A stretch of 64,000 nt of DNA from DATKDF01 sp963752045 (GCA_963752045.1 CAVVWN010000010.1:124001-188000), one strand, 5' to 3'; numbered from the stretch's first letter, positions 44,772 to 57,122 are shown. Translations and numbers: made by a program. Notes: generated by a model not told the origin, from the letters alone.

Positions 44772-45202
44772 CGTCGCATCCGCGATCGACCGGGCGCTCC
44801 GACCGGGGAGCCGCAGGCGTGCCCGACCCGACGCGGCCCGGTGCTGGTGCGACGGGCCTCGCCGCCTGGCTCGTGCCCGGGCTCGGGCATTTCCTGCAGG
44901 GGCAGACGCAGAAGGCGGTCGTGTTCGCGGCGACGCTTCTCGGCATGTTCGTGATCGGCCTTGGCTTTGGAGGCCGGCTCTTCACGTTCCAGGCCTCCGA
45001 TCCACTCGTGTTCCTGGCCGCGGCCTCTGAATGGGCCGTGCTCCTGCCGAGGATGGCGTCGGCACTCTTCGGGCTGGGCCGCGGAGACGTCGTGGCGGCC
45101 ACCTACGAGTACGGCAACGCGTTTCTCATCGCCAGCGGACTGCTCAACATGCTCGTGATGCTCGACGCCATGGACCTGGCGTCCGGACGGAAGGCGCGAT
45201 GA
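44768..45202 (+). CDS. small membrane protein, DUF6677-like
   Basis: 144 residues. A disordered N-terminus (about 1-35) precedes membrane segments including 'GLAAWLVPGLGHFLQGQTQK' and 'FLIASGLLNMLVMLDAMDLA'. The 'WLVPGLGHFLQG' motif is typical of DUF6677/TM2-like proteins. A TACACT ends 8 nt before the ATG, but the gene also overlaps the upstream stop, so it may be either coupled or leaderless. Function unknown. Confidence 0.75.
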   Translation: MTSHPRSTGRSDRGAAGVPDPTRPGAGATGLAAWLVPGLGHFLQGQTQKAVVFAATLLGMFVIGLGFGGRLFTFQASDPLVFLAAASEWAVLLPRMASALFGLGRGDVVAATYEYGNAFLIASGLLNMLVMLDAMDLASGRKAR

Positions 45203-45372
45203 CGACGCATCTCGGGGTCATGCTGCTCTACGCCGCGGCGATTTCCATCGTCTTCGGCACGCTGCTGCGCGACGATGTGCCGGGCCAGGTCCGGCTCGGG
45301 CTGCGCCTTTTTGTCGGGCTGGTCGTCGGCGCGTACCTGGTCGGCTGGCTGATGTATTTCGCCTTTGCCTGA
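45199..45372 (+). CDS. 57-aa membrane protein of unknown function
   Basis: Two hydrophobic helices ('LGVMLLYAAAISIVFGTLL' and 'LFVGLVVGAYLVGWLMYFAF') separated by 'RDDVPGQVRLGLR'. The ATG overlaps the upstream stop (ATGA) and the 3' end overlaps the TTG start of the VanZ-like gene. The overlaps on both sides and the clean two-helix layout support a real gene. Confidence 0.72.
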   Translation: MTTHLGVMLLYAAAISIVFGTLLRDDVPGQVRLGLRLFVGLVVGAYLVGWLMYFAFA

Positions 45373-45763
45373 CCGGTCCCGCTTTCGTCGCTGGCTGTAC
45401 GTCTGGGGACCCGCTGTCGGCCTGATGGTGGCGATCTTCAGCGTGTCGAGCGTTCCGCATCTCGACACTTCCGAGTCGGGCGTCTCCGACAAGAGCCTGC
45501 ATTTCTGGACGTATGGGGCACTCGGGGCGCTGCTTCTGCGCGCGCTCGCCGGCGCCGTCTGGTCTGCCGTCACGCTACGGGTGGCTGTGGGGGCCTGGCT
45601 CATGGCGGTCGGCTGGGGAGCGCTCGACGAGCTGCATCAGGCGTTCGTGCCGGGCCGGTCGCCGTCGTGGCTCGACTGGCTGTCGGATGCCGGCGGCGCG
45701 GCCCTGGCCGTGGCCGCCGCGCTCGTCCTCGCAGTCGTCTGGCGGCGAGGCCGCGCAGTATAA
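45365..45763 (+). CDS. VanZ-family membrane protein
   Basis: 132 residues, about four membrane helices. VanZ-like pattern: 'AIFSVSSVPHLDTSESGVSD', 'KSLHFWTYGALGALLLRALA', 'ALDELHQAFVPGRSPSWLDW' and 'LSDAGGAALAVA'. The acidic 'DELHQ' and 'RSPSWLDWLSDA' motifs are the family's conserved core. It begins at a TTG overlapping the upstream stop. Family role is poorly known (teicoplanin resistance in one case); here probably envelope housekeeping. Confidence 0.85.
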   Translation: MPDRSRFRRWLYVWGPAVGLMVAIFSVSSVPHLDTSESGVSDKSLHFWTYGALGALLLRALAGAVWSAVTLRVAVGAWLMAVGWGALDELHQAFVPGRSPSWLDWLSDAGGAALAVAAALVLAVVWRRGRAV

Positions 45764-45764
45764 T
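45759..45764 (+). promoter_or_regulatory. -10 element TATAAT upstream of enoyl-CoA hydratase
   Basis: Perfect TATAAT ending 9 nt before the ATG, overlapping the VanZ stop codon. Predicted 5' leader of about 3 nt. No convincing -35. Confidence 0.5.
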
Positions 45765-45773
45765 CGGCCGGTT

Positions 45774-46556
45774 ATGGCCTACGAGAATCTCCTTGTGGAG
45801 CGCGCCGGGGCCGTGCTCACCATCACCATCAATCGTCCCAAGGTGCTCAACGCGCTCAGTGCCGCGACGCTCGTGGAATTGTCCGCGGCGATCGACGAGG
45901 CGCAGGACGACGAGTCGGTCCGTGTCGTCGTGATCACCGGGGCGGGCGATCGGGCGTTTGTGGCCGGCGCCGACATCAACGAGCTGGCGGCGCAGTCGCC
46001 GGTGGGCGGACGGGAGCACGCGCGGACAGGGCAGACGTTGTTCGCGCGCATCGAGCGCCTCGGCAAGCCCGTCATCGCCGCCGTCAACGGCTTTGCGCTC
46101 GGCGGCGGCTGCGAGCTGGCCATGGCGTGCACGCTGCGGCTTGCGGCCGATTCGGCCAGGTTCGGGCAGCCGGAGATCAACCTCGGCCTGATTCCCGGCT
46201 ATGGGGGGACGCAGCGCCTGCCGCGGCTCGTTGGCCGCGGCCGCGCGCTGGAGTTGCTGCTCACCGGAAACCCGATTACGGCCGACGAGGCCTGGCGCAT
46301 CGGGCTCGTGAACCACGTCGTGCCGGCGGCACAGCTGATGGATGAGACGCGCGCGCTGGCCGACGCGCTGGCCGCCAAGCCGGCCGTGGCCGCGCGCTAC
46401 ATCCTGGCCGCGGTTTCAGGCGGCCTCGAGATGTCCGGGCGCGACGGCGAGGACTACGAAGCAACGCTCTTCGGACTCGTGTCGGCGACCGACGACATGC
46501 GCGAGGGCACGCGGGCCTTCCTCGAGAAGCGCAAGCCGGCATTTACGGGCAGATGA
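45774..46556 (+). CDS. enoyl-CoA hydratase/isomerase family protein
   Basis: 260-residue crotonase. 'ITINRPKVLNALSAATLVEL', oxyanion-hole 'AFVAGADINEL' and 'GFALGGGCELAMACTLRLAA', and the catalytic Glu region 'FGQPEINLGLIPGYGGTQRL' are conserved, so hydratase activity is likely. It hydrates trans-2-enoyl-CoA. It overlaps ribH by 4 nt (ATGA) and heads ech-ribH-nusB. Confidence 0.93.
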   Translation: MAYENLLVERAGAVLTITINRPKVLNALSAATLVELSAAIDEAQDDESVRVVVITGAGDRAFVAGADINELAAQSPVGGREHARTGQTLFARIERLGKPVIAAVNGFALGGGCELAMACTLRLAADSARFGQPEINLGLIPGYGGTQRLPRLVGRGRALELLLTGNPITADEAWRIGLVNHVVPAAQLMDETRALADALAAKPAVAARYILAAVSGGLEMSGRDGEDYEATLFGLVSATDDMREGTRAFLEKRKPAFTGR

Positions 46557-47005
46557 GAATCGCGCTCGTCGTCTCGCAGTACCACGCGTTTGTGACCGAC
46601 CGACTGGAGGCCGGCGCGCGCGCGGCGCTCGCCGAAGCCGGCGTGGCGGCTGGACGCGTCGAGACGTTTGGCGTGCCGGGCGCCTTTGAACTGGCGCAGG
46701 CGGCCGCCCGGGTGGCCGACACCGGTGAGTGGGACGCCATCGTGTGTCTCGGTTGCCTCATTCGCGGAGAGACGCCGCACTTCGACTACATCGCGACGGC
46801 CGCAGCAGCGGGCATCACGGCGGCGGCACAGCGGACCGGCGTGCCGATCGCCTTCGGTGTCCTGACGACGAACACGGCTGAAGAGGCGCTCGCCCGCGCC
46901 GGCGACGGCGCGCAGAACAAGGGCCGGGAGGCGGCGCTTGCCGCCCTCGACATGGCACGGCTGTACGGCCGCCTGGGCCGGCCGGCGGGGCGCGGCCCGC
47001 GGTGA
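46553..47005 (+). CDS. ribH: 6,7-dimethyl-8-ribityllumazine synthase
   Basis: 150 residues; penultimate step of riboflavin synthesis. Conserved 'IALVVSQYHAFVTDRL', 'VPGAFELAQAA', 'CLGCLIRGETPHFDYI' (catalytic His), 'GVLTTNTAEEALARAGDGAQ' and 'NKGREAALAALDMA'. Coupled to nusB by overlap, a common ribH-nusB pairing. Confidence 0.95.
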   Translation: MRIALVVSQYHAFVTDRLEAGARAALAEAGVAAGRVETFGVPGAFELAQAAARVADTGEWDAIVCLGCLIRGETPHFDYIATAAAAGITAAAQRTGVPIAFGVLTTNTAEEALARAGDGAQNKGREAALAALDMARLYGRLGRPAGRGPR

Positions 47006-47421
47006 GCACGCCGAGGCATCAGGCGCGCGAGGCCGCGCTGCGCATCCTCTACTTCTGCGAGGTCGGGCGCGCCGAGCCGGTCGACGCGCTCGATACGTAT
47101 TTCGCCGAGCACGCGCCCGACGCCCCCGAGGCCGTGCGGCAGTTTGCCGGCGACATCGTCCGCGGGACGATCGGCCAGACCGGTGCGCTCGACGAACTCA
47201 TCGGCCGACACGCCTCGAACTGGCGCGTCGATCGGCTTGCCGTGATCGATCGGCTGATCCTCCGGATGGCGGCGTGGGAACTGCAGCACGAAGCCGACAC
47301 GCCGCCGGCCGTCGTGCTGAACGAGGCGATCGAGCTCGCCCGGTCGTTCGGCACCGACGATTCCCCGCGTTTCGTCAACGGCGTGCTCGACGCCATCCGC
47401 AAGACCCTCGCGGGGGAGTGA
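47002..47421 (+). CDS. nusB: transcription antitermination factor NusB
   Basis: 139-residue all-helical RNA-binding protein acting with NusE in rRNA antitermination. Family segments 'RHQAREAALRILYFCEVG', 'ASNWRVDRLAVIDRLILRMA' and 'VVLNEAIELARSFGTDDSPR' then 'FVNGVLDAIRK'. GTG start overlapping the ribH stop. Repeat-rich intergenic DNA follows. Confidence 0.95.
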   Translation: MSTPRHQAREAALRILYFCEVGRAEPVDALDTYFAEHAPDAPEAVRQFAGDIVRGTIGQTGALDELIGRHASNWRVDRLAVIDRLILRMAAWELQHEADTPPAVVLNEAIELARSFGTDDSPRFVNGVLDAIRKTLAGE

Positions 47422-47436
47422 AGACAGGGACGACGC

Positions 47437-47515
47437 GGGTAGGACGCGGGTAGGACGCGGGTAGGACGCGGGTACGACAGGTACGACAGGTACGACAGGT
47501 ACGACAGGTACGACG
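47437..47515 (+). repeat. left tract: 11-mer GGGTAGGACGC x3 then 9-mer GTACGACAG x4-5
   Basis: GGGTAGGACGC occurs three times in tandem (47437-47469), then GTACGACAG four times from 47472 plus a partial unit to 47515. It begins 16 nt after the nusB stop. The two unit types share GGGTA-GAC and may derive from each other. Confidence 0.95.
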
Positions 47516-47691
47516 AACCTGTATTCATGTCAGCTTTGTTTTGCGGGTGGAGCTTCAAATCAAGCCGTCGGTCGGACGGCATCGATCCCGAGAGCACGCG
47601 GGACGGCGTCACGTCGCGGACTCGTTCAAAGTGGCGGGCCCCCAGGTCCCGGTTCGCACTGGTCGGGTCGACTCTTCAAAGATGCGGGTCC
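47516..47691. other. non-coding spacer between inverted repeat tracts
   Basis: About 176 bp with no supported gene. It contains an imperfect direct repeat (TTCAAAGTGGCGGGCCCCC near 47624 and TTCAAAGATGCGGGTCCCC near 47675), the second copy running into the right tract. Nothing else recognised. Confidence 0.6.
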
Positions 47692-47853
47692 CCGTCGTAC
47701 CCGTCGTACCTGTCGTACCTGTCGCAACCCGTCGTACCCGTCGTACCTGTCGTACCTGTCGCAACCCGTCGTACCTGTCGTACCCCTGTCGTACCTGTCG
47801 TACCTGTCGTACCTGTCGTAACCCGTCGTAACCTGTCGTACACGCGTCATACC
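47692..47853 (-). repeat. right tract: inverted GTACGACAG-family repeats, about 17 units
   Basis: About 160 bp of CTGTCGTAC-type units, the reverse complement of the left tract, with variants GTCGCAACC and GTCGTAACC and a higher-order block of about 36 bp that occurs twice. It ends 20 nt before the lysS -10 box. The two tracts could pair over several units. Confidence 0.93.
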
Positions 47854-47872
47854 TGCCGCCCCCGATTGCCGC

Positions 47873-47878
47873 TAGAAT
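47873..47878 (+). promoter_or_regulatory. -10 element TAGAAT for lysS, leaderless
   Basis: TAGAAT ends 7 nt before the lysS ATG; transcription would start about 1 nt upstream of the start codon. No Shine-Dalgarno. The -35 region would fall in the end of the right repeat tract. Confidence 0.5.
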
Positions 47879-47885
47879 CCTGTCG

Positions 47886-49397
<1,512 letters not shown>

Positions 49398-49405
49398 CTG
49401 CAGCG

Positions 49406-49446
49406 CAGATCCCGATCCCAGATCCCAGATTCCAGATTCCAGATTC
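49406..49446 (+). repeat. CAGATYC heptad repeat abutting the lolC start
   Basis: CAGATCC, CGATCC (6 bp), CAGATCC, then CAGATTC three times, ending 1 nt before the lolC ATG at 49448. Same family as 42384-42411. Confidence 0.95.
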
Positions 49447-49447
49447 A

Positions 49448-50674
49448 ATGTCGCTATCTTGGTTCATCGCCAGGCGCTATCTGACCGCCCGCCGCAGACA
49501 GGCCTTCATCTCGTTGATTTCCCTGGTCTCGACGCTCGGCGTGGGCGTCGGCGTGATGGCGCTGATCATCGCGCTCGGGCTGATGACCGGCGTGCAGCAG
49601 GAAGTGCGCGACCGCATCGTGGGCGCCTCGGCGCACATCTACGTCTACAAGGCCGGCGCGGGCATCCTGGACGTCGAGGCCGAGCGCCAGCGGCTGTTCG
49701 TGCCCGGTGTCGAAGCGGCGGCGCCCGTCGTGACGACGCTCGGACTGCTCACGCGCAACGCGGGGGTTTCGACGGCCGTCACGCTGCGCGGCGTCGACCC
49801 GGTCCTCGAGGCCGACGTCACCGAGATCGGTTCGGCTCTCGTCGAAGGTTCGCTTGCGGCGCTCTCGAGCCGGCCGGCCGACGCGCATGACGGCATCCTG
49901 CTCGGCGTGGACCTTGCGCGCACGCTCGGCGTCTCGGTGGGCGACCTCGTCTTTTTCGTCTCCGACCAGGTCGTGGTCGTGCCGGGTGGCATCGCCGCCA
50001 GGCCGCGCCCGTTCGAGGTGGTGGGCACGTTCCGGTTCGGCCTGCTGCCGAGCGACACGGCCACGGCCATCACGTCGCTCGAAGCGGCGATGAGCATGCT
50101 GCGGCGGGAGGGGCCCGATCTCATCGAGGTGCGCGTCACCGACCTCGACGATGCGCCGGCCATTCGCCGCGAGCTCGAGACCTCGCTCGGGCCGGGCTAC
50201 GTCCTCCAGGACTGGACCGAGCTCAACGAACCGCTCTATCAGGCGCTCTGGCTCGAGAAGGTCGCGATTTCGCTCACCATCGGGCTCATCATCATGGTGG
50301 CGGCCCTCAACATCGTGGCGTCGCTCGTGCTCCTCGTGATGGAAAAGAGCCGCGACATCGCGATTCTCCGTACGATGGGCGCGCCGTCGGCGATGATCCG
50401 GCGCGTGTTCATCTATCAGGGGTTCGCCATCGGGCTCGTCGGCACGGTGACGGGCACGGTGCTCGGCCTGCTCGTGTGTTTTGTCGCCGATCGGTATCGG
50501 CTCATTTCGCTGCCGTCGGAGGTCTACCAGATCACCTACCTGCCGTTCCGGGTCGAGCCGCTCGACGTGACCATTGTCTTCGTCTCGGCCGTGGCGGTCT
50601 GCCTCCTGGCCACGCTCTATCCGTCCCGCCAGGCCGGTCGGCTCGATCCGGCCGAGGCGCTGAGGCACCAGTAG
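49448..50674 (+). CDS. lolC: lipoprotein-releasing ABC transporter permease, LolC/LolE family
   Basis: 408-residue inner-membrane permease of the MacB/LolCE type. N-terminal helix with 'LSWFIARRYLTARRRQAFIS', a large periplasmic domain (about 50-260), and three C-terminal helices ('ISLTIGLIIMVAALNIVASL', 'KSRDIAILRTMGAPSAMIRR' coupling helix, 'LYPSRQAGRLDPAEALRHQ'). With LolD it extracts lipoproteins from the inner membrane. Only one permease gene is present, as in species with LolF-like homodimers, so LolC and LolE cannot be distinguished. Confidence 0.9.
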   Translation: MSLSWFIARRYLTARRRQAFISLISLVSTLGVGVGVMALIIALGLMTGVQQEVRDRIVGASAHIYVYKAGAGILDVEAERQRLFVPGVEAAAPVVTTLGLLTRNAGVSTAVTLRGVDPVLEADVTEIGSALVEGSLAALSSRPADAHDGILLGVDLARTLGVSVGDLVFFVSDQVVVVPGGIAARPRPFEVVGTFRFGLLPSDTATAITSLEAAMSMLRREGPDLIEVRVTDLDDAPAIRRELETSLGPGYVLQDWTELNEPLYQALWLEKVAISLTIGLIIMVAALNIVASLVLLVMEKSRDIAILRTMGAPSAMIRRVFIYQGFAIGLVGTVTGTVLGLLVCFVADRYRLISLPSEVYQITYLPFRVEPLDVTIVFVSAVAVCLLATLYPSRQAGRLDPAEALRHQ

Positions 50675-50676
50675 CC

Positions 50677-51357
50677 ATGGCGCTTGTCGACGTATCGGGG
50701 CTCGTCAAGAGCTATCAGGTTGGCGTCGGCCGGCTGGAGGTGCTGCGCGGCCTCGACCTGTCGGTCGAGCGCGGCGAGATGCTGGCCATCGTCGGGGCGT
50801 CCGGCGTCGGGAAGAGCACGCTCCTCCACGTGCTGGGAGGCCTCGACGCGTTCGACGCCGGGCGCGTGCGCGTGGGCGATGCGGCCATCGACACGATGAG
50901 TGACGAGGCCCGGGTCCGGTTCCGGAACAGGCATGTGGGATTCGTGTTCCAGTTCCACCATCTGCTGCCCGAGTTCACCGCGCTCGAGAATGTCGAGATG
51001 CCGCTGCGCATTGCCGGGCGGCCGCTCGCCGAGACGCACGAGCGGGCTCGCGCCGTGCTCGATCGGGTGGGACTCGCCGGGCGCGCCGACCATCGGCCGG
51101 GCATGCTCTCGGGCGGCGAGCAACAGCGGGTGGCCGTGGCGCGCGCGCTCGTCCATCAACCCGCGCTGCTCTTGGCCGACGAGCCCACCGGCAACCTCGA
51201 CGAGGCGACGGCAGCCGACTTGCACGCGCTCCTGCGGGACATGCACCGCGAGCACCAGCTCACGTCGATCATCGCCACGCACAACATGGCCCTCGCCCGC
51301 GCCTGCGATCGGCTCGTCCGCCTCGAAGCCGGGCGGGTACACGACTTGACGGCCTGA
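50677..51357 (+). CDS. lolD: lipoprotein-releasing ABC transporter ATP-binding protein LolD
   Basis: 226-residue ATPase of the LolD/MacB class. Walker A 'GASGVGKST', Q-loop 'FVFQFHHLLPEFTALENV', signature 'LSGGEQQRVAVARALVHQPA', Walker B 'LLLADEPTGNLDE' and the switch His in 'IIATHNMALA'. The LolD-typical 'FVFQFHHLLPEFTALENV' supports the lipoprotein role. Starts 2 nt after lolC. Confidence 0.94.
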   Translation: MALVDVSGLVKSYQVGVGRLEVLRGLDLSVERGEMLAIVGASGVGKSTLLHVLGGLDAFDAGRVRVGDAAIDTMSDEARVRFRNRHVGFVFQFHHLLPEFTALENVEMPLRIAGRPLAETHERARAVLDRVGLAGRADHRPGMLSGGEQQRVAVARALVHQPALLLADEPTGNLDEATAADLHALLRDMHREHQLTSIIATHNMALARACDRLVRLEAGRVHDLTA

Positions 51358-51411
51358 GGCCGCCCGGATCCGGCCGTGGTCGGCTCACGGCTGCGGGCCT
51401 GGACCATGCCG

Positions 51412-51417
51412 TATAAT
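51412..51417 (+). promoter_or_regulatory. -10 element TATAAT upstream of clpC
   Basis: Perfect TATAAT 47 nt before the chosen clpC ATG, preceded by CCG. No good -35 or CtsR-type heptad operator was recognised nearby. Confidence 0.45.
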
Positions 51418-51464
51418 GCGAAGAGGTCACGCCATGCGGCGTGGTTCTCACGGCGGTCCTCGAA

Positions 51465-53909
<2,445 letters not shown>

Positions 53910-53983
53910 GGTTCTGTAAACTCTCTGGGGGCCTTTCGGCCGGCGACCCGGCCTGGCAGGTTCCTCATCCCAAGGTGTAGACG

Positions 53984-56683
53984 TTGTCGAACCGAGTAGC
54001 GATTCGCTCGATCTTCGTGGCTGCCGGCCTCGGCGTGGCGCTTCTGGCGAACCCGGACCTGACGCTGGCCCAGGAGCCGCAGGCCGCGGCCGCCCAGGAC
54101 CGCCCGACCTGCGGCCCGCCGGCCAAGCTGCCGCCGGCCGATTCCCCGGCCCTTTTCCGGTGCCTCGAGCTCCGGTTCCATCCGGTCAACGAGCCCATCG
54201 TGCCGACCGACACCTACGTGCGGTACCTCCAGACGCTCGCGACCGATACGGGCCGGGACCGCTTCGTGCCGTACGAGGAACAGAAGATTCAGGACGACTT
54301 CTGGAACCTCTGGAACACCGGCTTCCTCGATGACATCTGGGTGGAGGTCATCGACGATCCGTTCGAGAACGGTGTGGGCGGCAAGTACGTCATCTACCAC
54401 CTCGAGGAACGGCCGCGCGTGAAGGTGGTCGACTACCTCGGATCCACCAAGGTGAGCGTGGGCGCCATCGAGGACGCGCTGGCCGAGCAGACGATCCGGG
54501 TCAACCTGGATTCATTCGTCGACCAGCAGACGATCCGGAAAATCCGCGGCGTGATTCGCGAGCTGTATTCGGAGAAGGGCTACCAGGACGTCTCGATCGA
54601 CACCGAGCTTCGCGAGCTGCCGGGCGGCCCGAAGCTCGTGCACCTGATCTTCGACATCAACGAGGGCCCCAAGTACAAGCTGCAGGAGATCGTCTTCGAC
54701 GGCAACGAGGTGTTCAGCGACGGCAAGCTGCGCAAGCAGATGAAGGAGAACAAGCAGCCGGGGCTGTTCTCGATGTTCACCGGGGCCGGGACGTACCACG
54801 AAGCCAAGTTCGCGGACGATGCCGAGTCGATCACGCGGTTCTACCTCAACGAGGGCTACGTCCGGGCGCTCGTCGGGACTCCGCAGGTGGAGGAGCTGGA
54901 AGACTCCAAGGACGGCACGGAGCGGTTCGTGCGGCTGCGCATCCCGGTCGACGAGGGCGAGCGCTACCGGATCGGCAAGTTCGACGTCACCGGCAACGAC
55001 TCGATTCGTGCCGAGGCGCTTCGGGACCAGTTCAAGCTGAAGCCCGGAGACTGGTTCGACCGCGAGCAGCTCGACAAGGGCGTCGAGAAGGTGCAGCAGC
55101 TCTACAGCCAGCTGGGGTTCTACAAGGTCGGCGTGCTGCCGGACTTTCAGTTTCCCGAGGGCGCTGATCCCGGCGCCGAGGGCAACGGCGCCAGCGGCGC
55201 CGGCCAGCCGGTGCCCGATCCCCTCGTCGACATCATCCTCGAGATGGTCGAAGGCGAGCAGTACTTCGTCAACCGCATCACCTTCGTCGGCAACACGACC
55301 ACGCATGACGCGGTCATCCGGCGCGAGTTGCGCGTCGTCGAGGGCGGCGTCTTCAACATGACGGCGCTCCAGGACAGCATTCGCCGGCTCAACCAGCTCG
55401 GGTACTTCCAGCCGTTCGAAGGAAAGCCCGAAGAGGTGGACATCCAGGACACGCCCGGCAAGGAGAACCTCGTCGACGTCACGATGAAGGTGGTCGAGCA
55501 GAACCGGAACCAGATCACGTTCGGTGCGGGCGTGTCGCAGTACGAAGGGTTCTTCGGGCAGCTGTCGTACCAGACGTCGAACTTCCTCGGCCGCGGCGAA
55601 GTGCTGGGCGTGTCGCTGCAGAAGGGCGCCTACGCGGACAACTACCAGGTGTCGTTCAGCGAGCCCTACATGTTCGACCGGCCGATCACGATCGGCGTGG
55701 ACTTCTTCAAGCGCAACTTCGCCTATCCGTTCCAGTACAGCCAGGATTCGACCGGCGGCAACTTCGTCGTGGGCCTGCCGGCCACCGATTACTCGCGCTT
55801 CTTCGTCGGCTACAGCTACCAGGCCGTGCGGGTCTACGACATCAATCAGGCGTTCCTCGACCCGAACCTGCTCGCCTTCAACCCGCTGCTCGTCGACTCG
55901 CTGCTGCTCAACGTCAACGGCAAGCGCACCGTCAGCAAGGTGTCGCCGAGCTGGGTCTTCAACACCGTGAACCAGCCGCTGTTCCCGACGAGCGGGACCC
56001 GGTACACGGCCGGCATGGACATTGCCGGTCTCGGCGGCAACACGCAGTATCTGCAGGGCCGCCTGGAGGCCATCTGGTACCGGCCGGTCACCCGCCGAAT
56101 GTCATTCGGCATACGCGCCCAGGGCCGCTACATCCGGCCGCGGGGCGATACCACGGTGCTGCCGATCTTCGAGAAATACTTCCTGGGCGGCGAGTACGAC
56201 GTGCGCGGCTTCGACCTGCGGACCATCTCGCCGCGCGACCCGGGGACGAGCCTCATCGCCGGCGGTAACAAGTCGCTCGTGTTCAACGCCGAGTACTACC
56301 TGGACATCGCCAGTCCGATACGCGTACTCGCGTTCTTCGACGCCGGACAGGTGCAGGACATCGGCGAGCCGCTGCGCTGGAAGGATCCGATCAAGGTCAC
56401 GCGCACGCCCGGCTCGGTCGGCTCCGTGCTGAGCGATCCGTTCGCCTTCTCGTCGTTGATTCCGTCGCTCATCAGCCCGCCGAAAGCGGAGGTCCAGACC
56501 ATCGGCGAGGCGGCCTCCTTCAAGGTGTCGACCGGGTTCGAGCTGCGGTTCTTCATGCCGGTCGTCAACGTGCCGTTCCGGCTGATCGCGTCCTACAACC
56601 CGTCGCGCGCGTTCGTCTTCACCCACAACGGCCAGCTCACGCCGAAGTTCACCTTCCGGTTCGCGGTCGGGACGACGTTCTGA
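53984..56683 (+). CDS. bamA: outer-membrane assembly factor BamA (Omp85)
   Basis: 899 residues: signal peptide ('IFVAAGLGVALLANPDLTLA'), an array of POTRA domains (about 60-490; e.g. 'YLGSTKVSVGAIEDALAEQT', 'FDVTGNDSIRAEALRDQFKL', 'ITFVGNTTTHDAVIRRELRV'), then the barrel with 'FGAGVSQYEGFFGQLSYQTS', 'KYFLGGEYDVRGFDLRTISP' (the conserved VRGF) and a C-terminal Phe in 'RFAVGTTF'. It inserts barrel proteins into the outer membrane. TTG start. Upstream lie a TGTAAACT -10-like sequence and a GGCCGG/CCGGCC hairpin (53938-53953). Next to ompH and lpx genes, as in many Gram-negatives. Confidence 0.95.
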   Translation: MSNRVAIRSIFVAAGLGVALLANPDLTLAQEPQAAAAQDRPTCGPPAKLPPADSPALFRCLELRFHPVNEPIVPTDTYVRYLQTLATDTGRDRFVPYEEQKIQDDFWNLWNTGFLDDIWVEVIDDPFENGVGGKYVIYHLEERPRVKVVDYLGSTKVSVGAIEDALAEQTIRVNLDSFVDQQTIRKIRGVIRELYSEKGYQDVSIDTELRELPGGPKLVHLIFDINEGPKYKLQEIVFDGNEVFSDGKLRKQMKENKQPGLFSMFTGAGTYHEAKFADDAESITRFYLNEGYVRALVGTPQVEELEDSKDGTERFVRLRIPVDEGERYRIGKFDVTGNDSIRAEALRDQFKLKPGDWFDREQLDKGVEKVQQLYSQLGFYKVGVLPDFQFPEGADPGAEGNGASGAGQPVPDPLVDIILEMVEGEQYFVNRITFVGNTTTHDAVIRRELRVVEGGVFNMTALQDSIRRLNQLGYFQPFEGKPEEVDIQDTPGKENLVDVTMKVVEQNRNQITFGAGVSQYEGFFGQLSYQTSNFLGRGEVLGVSLQKGAYADNYQVSFSEPYMFDRPITIGVDFFKRNFAYPFQYSQDSTGGNFVVGLPATDYSRFFVGYSYQAVRVYDINQAFLDPNLLAFNPLLVDSLLLNVNGKRTVSKVSPSWVFNTVNQPLFPTSGTRYTAGMDIAGLGGNTQYLQGRLEAIWYRPVTRRMSFGIRAQGRYIRPRGDTTVLPIFEKYFLGGEYDVRGFDLRTISPRDPGTSLIAGGNKSLVFNAEYYLDIASPIRVLAFFDAGQVQDIGEPLRWKDPIKVTRTPGSVGSVLSDPFAFSSLIPSLISPPKAEVQTIGEAASFKVSTGFELRFFMPVVNVPFRLIASYNPSRAFVFTHNGQLTPKFTFRFAVGTTF

Positions 56684-56696
56684 AGCGCGGCCGCGG

Positions 56697-57122
56697 CTAC
56701 GGGTGGACCACTCTGACTTCGTAGTTGATATTGCCGGTGAGCGCGCCCACGTCGTAGATGCGCGCGCAGAACGCGCCCAGGGCCGACGCCGTGCCGGTGA
56801 TGGTGACCCCCTGCTGGGCGTTGTCGTTGGCGATCTCGATCTTGCACGAAATCCCGTTCCAGGTGCCCAGACTGAGCCCGATCTTCGTGCTGCTGTCGGG
56901 GGAGACCGTGACCAGGGTGGCGGTGAGCGTGCCCGCCCGTTCCGTGCTGAACGAATGCGTGACCGCCCCGTTCGGGTTCACCGTTCCGGTAAAGGTCTCG
57001 GTGACCGTCGGCGGGTTGTCGGGCTGGGTGGGGAGAGTGGGGGTGTTGTTGTCATCGCAGGCCCAGGCAGACAGGGCCACCGCAGCCAGAGCTGCCGGAA
57101 GAAAACCAATCGGTCGACGCAT
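56697..57122 (-). CDS. putative lipoprotein, unknown function
   Basis: 141 residues. Signal 'GFLPAALAAVALSAWACDDN' with a Cys followed by Asp-Asp suggests a lipoprotein, although the lipobox (AWAC) is imperfect. A Pro/Thr-rich linker leads to a beta-sandwich-like domain ('ETFTGTVNPNGAVTHSFSTE', 'GVTITGTASALGAFCARIYD') with two Cys that might pair. Start chosen because AAGGAG lies 5 nt before the ATG; an in-frame start 33 nt earlier has no such site. Opposite strand to bamA and ompH. Confidence 0.75.
   Translation of the reverse strand: MRRPIGFLPAALAAVALSAWACDDNNTPTLPTQPDNPPTVTETFTGTVNPNGAVTHSFSTERAGTLTATLVTVSPDSSTKIGLSLGTWNGISCKIEIANDNAQQGVTITGTASALGAFCARIYDVGALTGNINYEVRVVHP

Noticed and set aside
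47437..47853. Possible CRISPR array
   Set aside because: Units are 9-11 bp, contiguous and without spacers; no cas genes nearby.
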